From JBHIBC01 sp046758905 (GTDB lineage: Bacteria; Acidobacteriota; Polarisedimenticolia; Gp22-AA2): a DNA stretch of 9,355 nt. Shown here piece by piece: positions 1 through 6,644 of this stretch (position 1 is its first letter; every line of letters begins with the position of its first letter). The DNA lies in assembly GCA_046758905.1 (NCBI GenBank), contig JBHIBC010000092.1:1-9355 (forward strand), read 5' to 3'. A model generated the notes under the pieces. The model worked only from the letters and a program-made list of their open reading frames with translations, had not been told where the DNA came from and ran no database searches. The position numbers and the translations under genes are program-made.

Positions 1-103
1 GGCGGCCGGCCCCAGGCCGCCGCTCCGGCCCGCCGGGGCGCGGATTCGCCCCCGGATCCGCGCCACCGCGGACCGGGCGACGACTACACCCGATCGCACC
101 TGG
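1..103. other. Flank downstream of the Omp85 gene; unresolved
   Basis: No gene can be called with confidence here. On the minus strand a frame opens with GTG at 99-97 and stays open for 33 codons to the window edge. It starts only a few bases after the Omp85 stop and could be the beginning of a co-transcribed gene. It has no Shine-Dalgarno sequence and no recognisable motif in so short a stretch, and open frames are expected by chance at this G+C content. A small perfect inverted repeat lies at 57-72 (TCCGCG, 4-nt loop, CGCGGA). It has no T-tract on either side, so it is not a convincing terminator. Confidence 0.2.
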
Positions 104-1792
104 TCAGAAACGGTACCCGATCGAGACGTACGGGTGGGAGTCGTCCCCGAGGCCGCCGAGGCCCCACCCGTAATCGAGGCGCATCACCAGGGGCCGCCGG
201 GGGACCACGAACCGCAGCCCCAGCCCGGCGCCGAAGATCGCCTCATTGCCGGCCCCAGGGATCCCGGAGACGTACCCTCCGTCCAGGAAGACGGCCCACT
301 TGAGCAGCCGCGCCGCGCGCGGCTGCAGGGGCAGCTCGCTCGGCTCCGGCAAGGGCGCCCCGGCCCGGGAGGCCCGCTCCGGCAGGGGCCGCACGAACGG
401 CAGCCAGATCTCCGCTTGCAGCGCCGCCATGTTCCGGCCGAGGAACTCGTCCTCACGGAACCCCCGCACGGTCGTCGCACCCCCCAGCGACCACAGCTCA
501 AACCCGGGGACGTCCCCGTTCAGGAATCCCCCGCTGAGGTGGAGGTCGAACTCGAGTCCGGACGGCAGGCGGGGGTGGAGGGTGGCGTCGAGGCCGCCCC
601 GCACGAAGCTGCGCTGCCCGCCCGCCCCGTCGAGCGACACGTCGAGGCGCGGCGCGCGCCGCGCCGACATGCTCGGCCAGCGGTCGGTGTGGCGCCACTC
701 GTAGGTGATCCCGGCGCTCAGGACCGTCAGGTCCGACTCCTCGACTCCCGGGACCGGCTCGTCGAAGTCGATCCGCTGGTGCGCCACGCCGAGCAGCAGC
801 CTCAGGTCGTGGCTCGCGGGGAGCCCGAGCGGACGGGCGCCCAGCGTCACCGTCGCGCCGTTGCGCCGCTGGTCGGTCTCGATGCCGTTCAGGACCCGGT
901 TGTTTCGGAACTCGGAGAACAGCGCGAACTCCAGATCGTAGAGCCGGCGTGGGTTGTCGCGGTCCGCGATCAGCGGCGCGCGGTAGGTCAGGTCGGCCCC
1001 GAAGGCGGTGCTGTAATCCGGCGAGAAGGTGAGCAGGTCGGAGCGGCCGAACAGTCGGCGTCTGCGGTAGACGGCGCCCACCGAGGCGCGCTCGCGCGGG
1101 CCGAAGGCGGCCGTGCCGCCGATGTAATTGGTCCTGCCGCGCCGGCCGGGCGCGCCGTCGGCGCGCGGCGTGAGGCTGCGGATCAGGTAGGCGCCCGCCG
1201 GATAGGTCTCGACGCCGGTCGGCGGGCCGGGGATGAAGGCGATGGTGTAGCCGGCGCGGCCGACCGCGTCGCTGTCGCTGCGGTAACGCTCGTGGTTGTA
1301 GAGATCGCCCTCCCGGGTGCGCAGCAGCCCGCGTGCGACCGCCCGCTCGGGCCCCTCGGGGATGGTGTACAGGCGGCGCGGATCCTCGACCCGCGGATCA
1401 GGCCGCACCCCGATGCGGGCCAGCTCCACCGGGTCGAAGGCGATCAGCGCGATCCGGTAGCTGCTCTCGCGGATCAGCAGGGACAGCTCTCCTTCGTCGC
1501 ACTTCGCCTTCACCGAGGGCACGAAGCCGATGAAACGGTAAGGGAGCGCCACGTACTCCTCGATGGAGGGGGGGTCGCACTCGGTCCCCACCAAGCGGGC
1601 GACGCGATCGCGGAGGCGCTCGGGGGTGAAGACCTGGCGGTGCTCCGATCCCGCGCCGGGCGGGACGATCCGGACCGCGCCGATCGAGCGGATCTCCACG
1701 GCCAGCAGGGCGCTCGCCTGGGAGGCCGCGAGCAGCGCGAGGGCGCGGATCGCGGCGGCCCGGAGGGGGCGGTTCGTCTCGGTGCGCGGCAT
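104..1792 (-). CDS. Omp85/BamA-superfamily outer-membrane protein with POTRA-like repeats
   Basis: The 562-residue protein is predicted to insert into the outer membrane and help insert or secrete other proteins, as BamA, TamA and TpsB/FhaC relatives do. The N-terminus is a signal peptide: basic region, hydrophobic residues 12-24, and an A-S-A cleavage site near 26-28. Residues about 33-111 and 112-205 each read like a POTRA repeat; the second carries the typical pattern 'GLLRTREGDLYNHERY...GY'. From about 222 to the end, alternating strands form the barrel, with the family-defining VRGF motif at 442-445 (context SLGGATTVRGF) and a terminal aromatic residue (SIGYRF) as in barrels recognised by BamA. 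Its length is close to that of TamA and FhaC, and two POTRA-like repeats would favour an FhaC-like plan over BamA, which has five. The only cysteines are C72 and C98, both in the first repeat. ATG 1792 is kept because later starts would lose the signal peptide. The exact subfamily and cargo are unknown. Confidence 0.9.
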   Translation of the reverse strand: MPRTETNRPLRAAAIRALALLAASQASALLAVEIRSIGAVRIVPPGAGSEHRQVFTPERLRDRVARLVGTECDPPSIEEYVALPYRFIGFVPSVKAKCDEGELSLLIRESSYRIALIAFDPVELARIGVRPDPRVEDPRRLYTIPEGPERAVARGLLRTREGDLYNHERYRSDSDAVGRAGYTIAFIPGPPTGVETYPAGAYLIRSLTPRADGAPGRRGRTNYIGGTAAFGPRERASVGAVYRRRRLFGRSDLLTFSPDYSTAFGADLTYRAPLIADRDNPRRLYDLEFALFSEFRNNRVLNGIETDQRRNGATVTLGARPLGLPASHDLRLLLGVAHQRIDFDEPVPGVEESDLTVLSAGITYEWRHTDRWPSMSARRAPRLDVSLDGAGGQRSFVRGGLDATLHPRLPSGLEFDLHLSGGFLNGDVPGFELWSLGGATTVRGFREDEFLGRNMAALQAEIWLPFVRPLPERASRAGAPLPEPSELPLQPRAARLLKWAVFLDGGYVSGIPGAGNEAIFGAGLGLRFVVPRRPLVMRLDYGWGLGGLGDDSHPYVSIGYRF

Positions 1793-1803
1793 GCGAGCGC
1801 CTG

Positions 1804-1831
1804 TCTAAACCGGCGGGGGCCGGGGTGTCAA
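1804..1831 (-). promoter_or_regulatory. Putative sigma70 promoter for the Omp85 gene
   Basis: On the minus strand a perfect TTGACA -35 box (1831-1826) is followed after 16 nt by TTTAGA (1809-1804), a weak -10 box (3 of 6 matches). The perfect -35 in very G+C-rich DNA is the main support. Transcription would begin near 1797, only about five bases before the ATG at 1792. The message would then be nearly leaderless, and the weak AGG at 1802-1800 would lie upstream of the transcript. Confidence 0.5.
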
Positions 1832-1855
1832 TACAGCGGCCGGAGCATTTTCCTG

Positions 1856-1885
1856 TTGATCCAGTCGGCGCAGTGGGGGGATACT
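1856..1885 (+). promoter_or_regulatory. Possible promoter for the beta-barrel/YjbQ transcript
   Basis: TTGATC (1856-1861) and GATACT (1880-1885) are separated by 18 nt, and each matches four of six consensus positions. This sits in the 190-bp divergent gap and would give a leader of about 90 nt before the ATG at 1983. The rest of the gap (1886-1966) is G+C-rich with no other evident element. The match is moderate only. Confidence 0.35.
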
Positions 1886-1966
1886 CCTGCGTTCTTGCCG
1901 ATCGGCGCGGGGAACGGCCGGTGGGGCGCGCCGCCCCGGGGTCCCGCGGCCCGCGATCGCGTGATG

Positions 1967-1973
1967 AGGAGGG
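1967..1973 (+). promoter_or_regulatory. Strong ribosome binding site for the beta-barrel gene
   Basis: AGGAGGG lies 9 nt before the ATG at 1983. It is a near-perfect Shine-Dalgarno sequence, the strongest in the window, and it fixes the start codon of the small outer-membrane protein. Confidence 0.75.
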
Positions 1974-1982
1974 TCAAGGCAG

Positions 1983-2579
1983 ATGCGACGTGCGTGGCAG
2001 CGAGCGGGGATCGCGATGGTGGCCGTGCCGCTGGGGATGATCCTGGGCGCGGGGGACGCCGCCGCGTTCGTCAGCGACAGGTCCTGGGAGGTCGGGGTGT
2101 ACGTCTTCAACGCCGCCCTGGACAACGACTCCCTGATCGAGGACGTCCCGGGGTTCGGGCTCCGCGGGGCCTACTACGTCAAGGCGCAGCACGCGATCCA
2201 GGTGGAGATCGACTCCGGCACGGGGGACCACAGGAACCCCGAGGACGATCCGGCCCTCGAGGACGTCGAGTTCGACGTCCTCAAGTACAGCGTCGCCTAC
2301 ATGCACAGCCACTTCATCAAGGGGCACGAGAAGGTCGTCGTGGAGAGCACTTACGGCGTCGGGCGGATCAACGTAGACCGGGATGATCTGGGCGACGACA
2401 CGGCGACCTTCTTCCTGATCGGCGCCGGCTTCAAGTATCGGACCACGCCCAACTCCGGCTTCAAGTTCAAGGCGCAGATCTACGAGTGGAGGGGCGACGG
2501 ACAGGTGACGCCGCGCGACGGGTTCTTCTCGTTCGACGTCACCTTCGGGTGGTCGTGGTTCTTCGGCGGGACGGAGTAG
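1983..2579 (+). CDS. Small outer-membrane beta-barrel protein (predicted)
   Basis: This 198-residue protein looks like a secreted 8-stranded outer-membrane barrel of the OmpW/OmpA-barrel size class. Residues 1-28 form a clear signal peptide (basic start, hydrophobic 9-23, cleavage after A-A-A at 26-28). The mature part alternates short amphipathic strands (about 34-42, 56-66, 69-77, 96-107, 116-126, 142-152, 159-168, 180-194) with polar, Asp-rich loops, for example around 80-95 and 130-140. There is no lipobox and no globular enzyme motif. The last strand ends in the aromatic WSWFF (190-194) and is followed by a GGTE tail, so the terminal residue is not the usual aromatic. A strong Shine-Dalgarno supports the start. 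The yjbQ-like gene begins 8 nt after the stop, so the two are probably co-transcribed. No specific substrate or family could be assigned by reading alone. Confidence 0.8.
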   Translation: MRRAWQRAGIAMVAVPLGMILGAGDAAAFVSDRSWEVGVYVFNAALDNDSLIEDVPGFGLRGAYYVKAQHAIQVEIDSGTGDHRNPEDDPALEDVEFDVLKYSVAYMHSHFIKGHEKVVVESTYGVGRINVDRDDLGDDTATFFLIGAGFKYRTTPNSGFKFKAQIYEWRGDGQVTPRDGFFSFDVTFGWSWFFGGTE

Positions 2580-2587
2580 GGGACGGG

Positions 2588-3007
2588 GTGAAGATCTCCC
2601 GCGCTTCGTTCGAGGTGCGGACGCCGGGTCGGGTGGCGGTGGTCAACGTCACCGGCAAGGTGCGCGCGGCGCTCGAGAGGAGCGCGGTCGGGAGCGGAAT
2701 CGGCGTCGTGAGCGTGCCGCACACCACGTGCGGGGTGTGCGTCAACGAGGACGAGAGGGGGCTCCGGGAGGATCTGGTCCGCGTCGCCTCGCGCCTGCTG
2801 GAGCCCCTCGAGCGCGAGGAGCCCTTCCACCACGATCGGATCGACGATAACGCGCGCGCCCACCTCACCGCGGTTCTGATCGGCAGCTCGGCGACGGTGC
2901 CGGTGGTCGACGGCGATCTGAGGCTCGGCACCTGGCAGAGCCTCTTCCTTGTGGAGCTCGACGGACCGCGCACCCGCCGCCTGGACCTGCTGTTCATGGG
3001 TGAGTGA
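2588..3007 (+). CDS. YjbQ/UPF0047 family protein (secondary thiamine-phosphate synthase-like)
   Basis: The 139-residue product carries the signature blocks of the YjbQ/UPF0047 family: VPHTTCGVCVNEDE (43-56, HTT and NE), the DDNARAHL region (86-93), and PVVDGDLRLGTWQ (105-117). The DGxLxLGTWQ block is the hallmark. E. coli YjbQ has weak thiamine-phosphate synthase activity, but the family's true role is unsettled. The start is taken as GTG 2588: it gives the usual family length, begins 8 nt after the preceding stop, and has GGAG (2573-2576) upstream, overlapping the end of the previous gene. An ATG at 2486 in the same frame would add 34 Arg/Val-rich residues that overlap the beta-barrel gene and do not resemble the family, so it was rejected. 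The protein is predicted to be cytoplasmic, with no signal peptide or membrane segment. Confidence 0.9.
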   Translation: MKISRASFEVRTPGRVAVVNVTGKVRAALERSAVGSGIGVVSVPHTTCGVCVNEDERGLREDLVRVASRLLEPLEREEPFHHDRIDDNARAHLTAVLIGSSATVPVVDGDLRLGTWQSLFLVELDGPRTRRLDLLFMGE

Positions 3008-3087
3008 GTCGGCCGGCCCGGGCGCGATTCCTCCGGAGCGGCAGCGGGCGCGCGGCGTGAGCCGTCCGGCATCCGGCGCGCTCAGCG

Positions 3088-5151
3088 ATGCACCCGATCC
3101 TGCGCCTGTACGTCGTCGTCGCGCTGTGCGGCTGGGCCGTCCGGCCCATCCTCCGACGCGCCCTGGGGCACCTCCCCGACCGGGGCCACGCCGCGAGCCG
3201 CTGCTTCGGGCTGATCCTCTCGACCTGGGTGGCCTTCGTCCTCGTGGACCTGAGCCGTACCCCCTTGAGCGCGACCGCGGCGGCCGCCTCCATCGCGTTG
3301 CTGGCCCTCATCGCTCGGCTTCCCCGGATCCTGAACTTCCTGCGCGCCGGCGTCCCAGCGGGGCCGGGGGGGACGGCGCGCGACGCGCCGCGGCGGGGCC
3401 GGCTCCGGTGGGCCTCGCCGGCGCTCGCCGGAGAGGCGCTGTTCGTCTCCGGGATCCTACTGTTCTCATGGGTCCAGTCGCACAACCCGGCGGTCGACCC
3501 GGACAGCGAGCGCTTCATGGACTACGCCTTCCTGCAGGCCCACCTCCGTTCGACCGGGCTGCCGGCGCCCGACCCCTGGTTCGCGGGGGAGCCCGCCAAC
3601 TATTACGGGTTCGGCTACGCGACGGCCGGCTTCCTGCTGCGCGCCGCCGGCCTGGATCCCTCGGAGGGCTTCACCGCCGTCGTGGCGCTGGTGCACGCCC
3701 TGCTCTGGGTCACGGTGTTCGGGATCGGGCTGGCGCTCACCCGGCGCCGCTCCGGAGGGCTCGTGGCCGCCCTTCTGGTCCTCGGGGCGGGGAATTTCGC
3801 CTGGATGCTCCAGGCCGCGCGGGGGGTTGGCCCGGGGGGCTTCGACTGGTTCGGCCCGGCCCGGGCCATCGAGGGGACGATCACCGAGTTCCCCTGGTTC
3901 AGCCTGCTGTGGGGCGACCTCCATCCGTACGTCATCGGGCTGCCGGTCTTCGCGTGCGCGCTGAGCTTCGCGGTTGCGGAGGGGCTCGCGCCGGCCGGTC
4001 GGCCGGGCTGCGGCGGCGCACGGGCCGCGCGGGCGGCGCGCGGCGCGGGATTCGCGATCGCGGCCGGGGCGGCCCTCGCCACGCACGCGTGGGATCTCAC
4101 GGTGCTGGTCGTCGCGGGCACGGCGTCCGTGGCGCTGGCCCGCGGAGCACGGACGGCCCTGCGGGCGGCCGCGGTGCCCGCCCTCGCCCTGGCGGGGGCT
4201 CTGCCCTTCCTTCCCTTCCTGGCGGGATTCGAGCAGTGGGGCCGCCGCCTCGCCTGGGTCGGCGAGCGCAGCGATCCGCTCGAGTGGGCGGCGGCCTTCG
4301 GCCCGTTCATTCTGCTCCTGCTGCTCGCCGCGGCCGTGGCCCGGCGCCGGCGGGCCGAGAGGGAGGAGGGGGCGCCGGTGTGGACCGCCGAAGCGCGCGT
4401 CGCGGCGGGGCTCGCCGGCACCGCGTTGCTCGCGGCCGCGGCGTGCGAGGTCGTGTTCGTGAGGGACATCTTCGACTCCACCCCGCTGTTCCGCATGAAC
4501 ACGGTCTTCAAGATCTACCGGCTGTCGTGGCTGCTGCTGGGCGCCGCCGCGGCGCCGCTGGCGGGGGCCATGCTCGCCTCGGCCCGGCGGCGGGCGCTCG
4601 CGGCGCTGCTGCTGGTCGCGGCGCTGTCCGGCGTCTACCCCGTGCTGGGGACGCGGCGCTGGCTGGCGGCCAGGGAGGCGGCGGCGGATCTGGGGGACGA
4701 TGCCGAGGCGGCCGCGCTTCGGCCCGGCGCCGGCGCGGCCGACCTGTTCCGGGCGCGCTCGCCCGGGGACGCGGCCGTCGCGGCCTGGCTCGAGGGGAAC
4801 GCGGGGCCGGAGGACGTCCTCCTCGAGGAAGTCGGGGAGGCCTACACCTGGTCATCCCGGATCTCCACGTTCAGCGGCGTCCCGGCCGTGCTCGGCTGGG
4901 CGAACCACGAGGCGGGGTGGCGCGGCGATTGGGGGCCGGTGCTCGCGCGCCGCGCGGAGGTGGATGCGATCTACCGTGATCCCGGCTCGGAGAGGGCGCG
5001 GTCCCTGCTGCGGCGCCGTCGGGTCAGCTGGGTGGTCGTCGGCGAGCGGGAGAAGCGGCGATACGGGGCCGAGGTGACGGAGCGGTTCGACGCCGTCGGT
5101 CGGAGGGTGCTCGAGCGGGGCGGCACTGTGCTCTACAGGATCGTCGAGTGA
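3088..5151 (+). CDS. DUF2298 (Chlor_Arch_YYY) polytopic membrane protein, putative glycosyltransferase-like
   Basis: This 687-residue, very hydrophobic protein has many membrane helices and a soluble C-terminal region (from about 530). It matches the DUF2298/TIGR03662 family by several blocks: DPDSERFMDYAFL (137-149), NYYGFG (171-176, the 'YYYxG' site), LLWGDLHPY (273-281), THAWD (332-336), RMNTVFK (469-475) and GVPAVLGWANHE (597-608). Its length is at the low end of the 700-900 residues described for the family. The function is not established. The acidic cluster after an early helix and the pairing with an Agl23-like protein suggest a GT-C-type glycosyltransferase or a lipid-linked sugar partner, which is inference. 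ATG 3088 is the first start after an in-frame stop at 3058-3060; it lacks a clear Shine-Dalgarno and follows yjbQ by 80 nt. Its stop overlaps the next start, indicating translational coupling. Confidence 0.9.
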   Translation: MHPILRLYVVVALCGWAVRPILRRALGHLPDRGHAASRCFGLILSTWVAFVLVDLSRTPLSATAAAASIALLALIARLPRILNFLRAGVPAGPGGTARDAPRRGRLRWASPALAGEALFVSGILLFSWVQSHNPAVDPDSERFMDYAFLQAHLRSTGLPAPDPWFAGEPANYYGFGYATAGFLLRAAGLDPSEGFTAVVALVHALLWVTVFGIGLALTRRRSGGLVAALLVLGAGNFAWMLQAARGVGPGGFDWFGPARAIEGTITEFPWFSLLWGDLHPYVIGLPVFACALSFAVAEGLAPAGRPGCGGARAARAARGAGFAIAAGAALATHAWDLTVLVVAGTASVALARGARTALRAAAVPALALAGALPFLPFLAGFEQWGRRLAWVGERSDPLEWAAAFGPFILLLLLAAAVARRRRAEREEGAPVWTAEARVAAGLAGTALLAAAACEVVFVRDIFDSTPLFRMNTVFKIYRLSWLLLGAAAAPLAGAMLASARRRALAALLLVAALSGVYPVLGTRRWLAAREAAADLGDDAEAAALRPGAGAADLFRARSPGDAAVAAWLEGNAGPEDVLLEEVGEAYTWSSRISTFSGVPAVLGWANHEAGWRGDWGPVLARRAEVDAIYRDPGSERARSLLRRRRVSWVVVGEREKRRYGAEVTERFDAVGRRVLERGGTVLYRIVE
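5137..5140 (+). promoter_or_regulatory. Ribosome binding site inside the DUF2298 gene end
   Basis: AGGA sits 7 nt before the GTG at 5148, within the last codons of the DUF2298 gene. Together with the GTGA start/stop overlap (5148-5151) it supports GTG as the real start of the Agl23-like gene and coupled translation. Confidence 0.5.
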
Positions 5152-6602
5152 GGGTCGGGGAACGGCTGGTCCCGTGGGCGCTGCTGGCCCTGTCGGGCGC
5201 GCTGCGGCTCGCGGCGCTCGACCTGCGGCCCCTGCACCACGACGAGGGGTCGAACGCGATCTTCGTGATGCGGCTGCTCGAGGAGGGAGCGTACCGCTAC
5301 GATCCGTCCAACTTCCATGGGCCGCTGCTCTTCTACCTGACGGCCCTGGCGATCGGGCTTCTCGGGGATACGACGTGGGCCTTCCGGATCGCCCCCGCCC
5401 TGCTGGGCACCGCCCTCGCGCCGATGGCTTGGGGGCTCAAGGACGCGCTCGGTCGCCCCGGGGCGGCGTCGGCCGGGCTCCTTCTGGCGGTCTCGCCCTC
5501 GATGGTCTATTACGCGCGCGACAACATCCACGAGACCTACCTGGTCTTCTTCACCCTGCTGCTGGTCGTGGCTGTGGCGCGCGGGCTGCGGCGGGACGGC
5601 GCTCGGGGGCCCTCGCCGGCGGGCCGTGCGGCGTGGATCGCCGCCGCGGGCGGCGCCGCCGCGGGGATGGTCGCGACCAAGGAGACCTCAGCGCTGATCC
5701 TTCTGGCCCTAGGGGCCGCGCTGCTGCTGTCGGGCGGGGCGGGGCTCAAGCGGCCGGACCGCCGCCAAGTCGTGTGGGCCCTGGCGGCCTTTGTCCTGGT
5801 GTCCTCGCTCCTCTACAGCCACTTCCTGGCCGATCCGGCGGGCCTCCTGGGCCCGTTCGCGGCCATCGGCCAGTGGGGGCGGCGCGCCGTCGCGGCGAGC
5901 GGGCACGAGAAGCCGTGGTGGTATTTCGCCGCCCTGCTGGCGCGTGAGGAGTGGGCGGTGCTCGCCGGGGCGCTCGGCGCGGCGGGGTTGGCGGCGCGCC
6001 CGGGGCGGCGCTTCGCGCGCTTCCTGCTGCTGTGGGGCGCGGGCCTGCTGGTCGTCCACTCGCTGATCCCGTACAAGACGCCCTGGCTGGGGCTGAACAT
6101 CATCCTGCCCCTGGCGCTGGCCGGCGGCGGGGCGTTCGGGCGGCTTCTCGTAGCGTCCGCGTCACGGCCGCGACGCGCCGTCGCGGCCGCCGCGCTGGCG
6201 ATCCCGGTGTCGCTGTCGGCCTGGCGCGCCGCTTCGCTCTGCTTCGCACGGTTCGACGATCCCGCGAGCCCGCTGGTGTACGTCCAGACGAGCCGGGATG
6301 CGCTGCGCCTGGTCGCGGCGATCGAGGCGGCGGCGGCGCGCGATCCGCGCGGACGGTCGATGCCGATCGATATCGTCTCGCCCGACTACCTCCCCCTGAA
6401 CTGGTACCTGCGCCGCTTCGAGAGGGTGGCCTATTACGGCGGGCGGGTCCCCGGCCCCCGGGCGGACGTCGTGATCGCGCGCGCGGACGCCGCGGAGGCC
6501 GTCGCTGCGCGGCTCGGCCCGGGATTCGCCCGCGAGGAGTATGACCTGCGCCCCGGGGTGCGGCTGATCCTCTTCGTGCGGCGGGGTGGGCCGGACTTGT
6601 AA
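5148..6602 (+). CDS. TIGR03663/Agl23-like membrane protein (flippase activity-associated family)
   Basis: This 484-residue polytopic membrane protein belongs to the TIGR03663 family, named for archaeal Agl23 and distantly related at its N-terminus to protein O-mannosyltransferases (GT39, GT-C fold). The few invariant features described for the family are present: the DE pair (D32-E33, in PLHHDEG), the HGP tripeptide (57-59), and arginines further on such as in WAFRIAPALLG and VYYARDN. Hydrophobic helices fill roughly residues 60-360. The C-terminal part (about 370-484) is soluble and probably periplasmic, with YVQTSRDA (from 378) and the LNWYLRRF block (417-424). Family members usually occur in genomes with DUF2298 proteins and often beside them, exactly as here. 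The GTG start overlaps the upstream stop by 4 nt. The likely role is transfer or translocation of lipid-linked sugars at the inner membrane; the substrate is unknown. Confidence 0.88.
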   Translation: MRVGERLVPWALLALSGALRLAALDLRPLHHDEGSNAIFVMRLLEEGAYRYDPSNFHGPLLFYLTALAIGLLGDTTWAFRIAPALLGTALAPMAWGLKDALGRPGAASAGLLLAVSPSMVYYARDNIHETYLVFFTLLLVVAVARGLRRDGARGPSPAGRAAWIAAAGGAAAGMVATKETSALILLALGAALLLSGGAGLKRPDRRQVVWALAAFVLVSSLLYSHFLADPAGLLGPFAAIGQWGRRAVAASGHEKPWWYFAALLAREEWAVLAGALGAAGLAARPGRRFARFLLLWGAGLLVVHSLIPYKTPWLGLNIILPLALAGGGAFGRLLVASASRPRRAVAAAALAIPVSLSAWRAASLCFARFDDPASPLVYVQTSRDALRLVAAIEAAAARDPRGRSMPIDIVSPDYLPLNWYLRRFERVAYYGGRVPGPRADVVIARADAAEAVAARLGPGFAREEYDLRPGVRLILFVRRGGPDL

Positions 6603-6625
6603 GCCGGCGCGACGGCGGCTAGAAT
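6597..6625 (+). promoter_or_regulatory. Putative sigma70 promoter for the DUF2203 gene
   Basis: TTGTAA (6597-6602, overlapping the Agl23-like stop codon) and TAGAAT (6620-6625, five of six -10 matches) are separated by the ideal 17 nt. Transcription would begin around 6632, just before the GGAG at 6636-6639. This suggests DUF2203 can be expressed apart from the membrane-protein genes. Confidence 0.5.
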
Positions 6626-6644
6626 CGACCCCCGTGGAGAATCG

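Noticed and set aside
1568..1574. Run of seven G inside the Omp85 gene as a possible phase-variation tract
   Set aside because: It is short and fits the reading frame and the POTRA-like context on both sides. There is no sign of a frameshift, and similar G runs are common in this G+C-rich window.
134..2386. 750-codon open frame on the plus strand
   Set aside because: It is antisense to the Omp85 gene and then overlaps the beta-barrel gene in another frame. Its product is Arg/Gly/Pro-rich low-complexity sequence with no family resemblance. Stop codons are rare in off-frames at this G+C content.
2486..2587. Upstream ATG extension of the YjbQ gene
   Set aside because: It would overlap the beta-barrel gene by about 94 nt and add 34 residues not typical of the family; GTG 2588 fits family length and spacing.
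3466..4511. Long minus-strand open frames within the DUF2298 gene
   Set aside because: They are antisense shadows with Ala/Arg/Pro-biased products and no start context or conserved motif.
2949..4979. 676-codon open frame on the plus strand
   Set aside because: It is an alternative frame of the DUF2298 gene with an Arg/Gly/Ala-rich product and no motifs; the 3088-5151 frame has all the family blocks.
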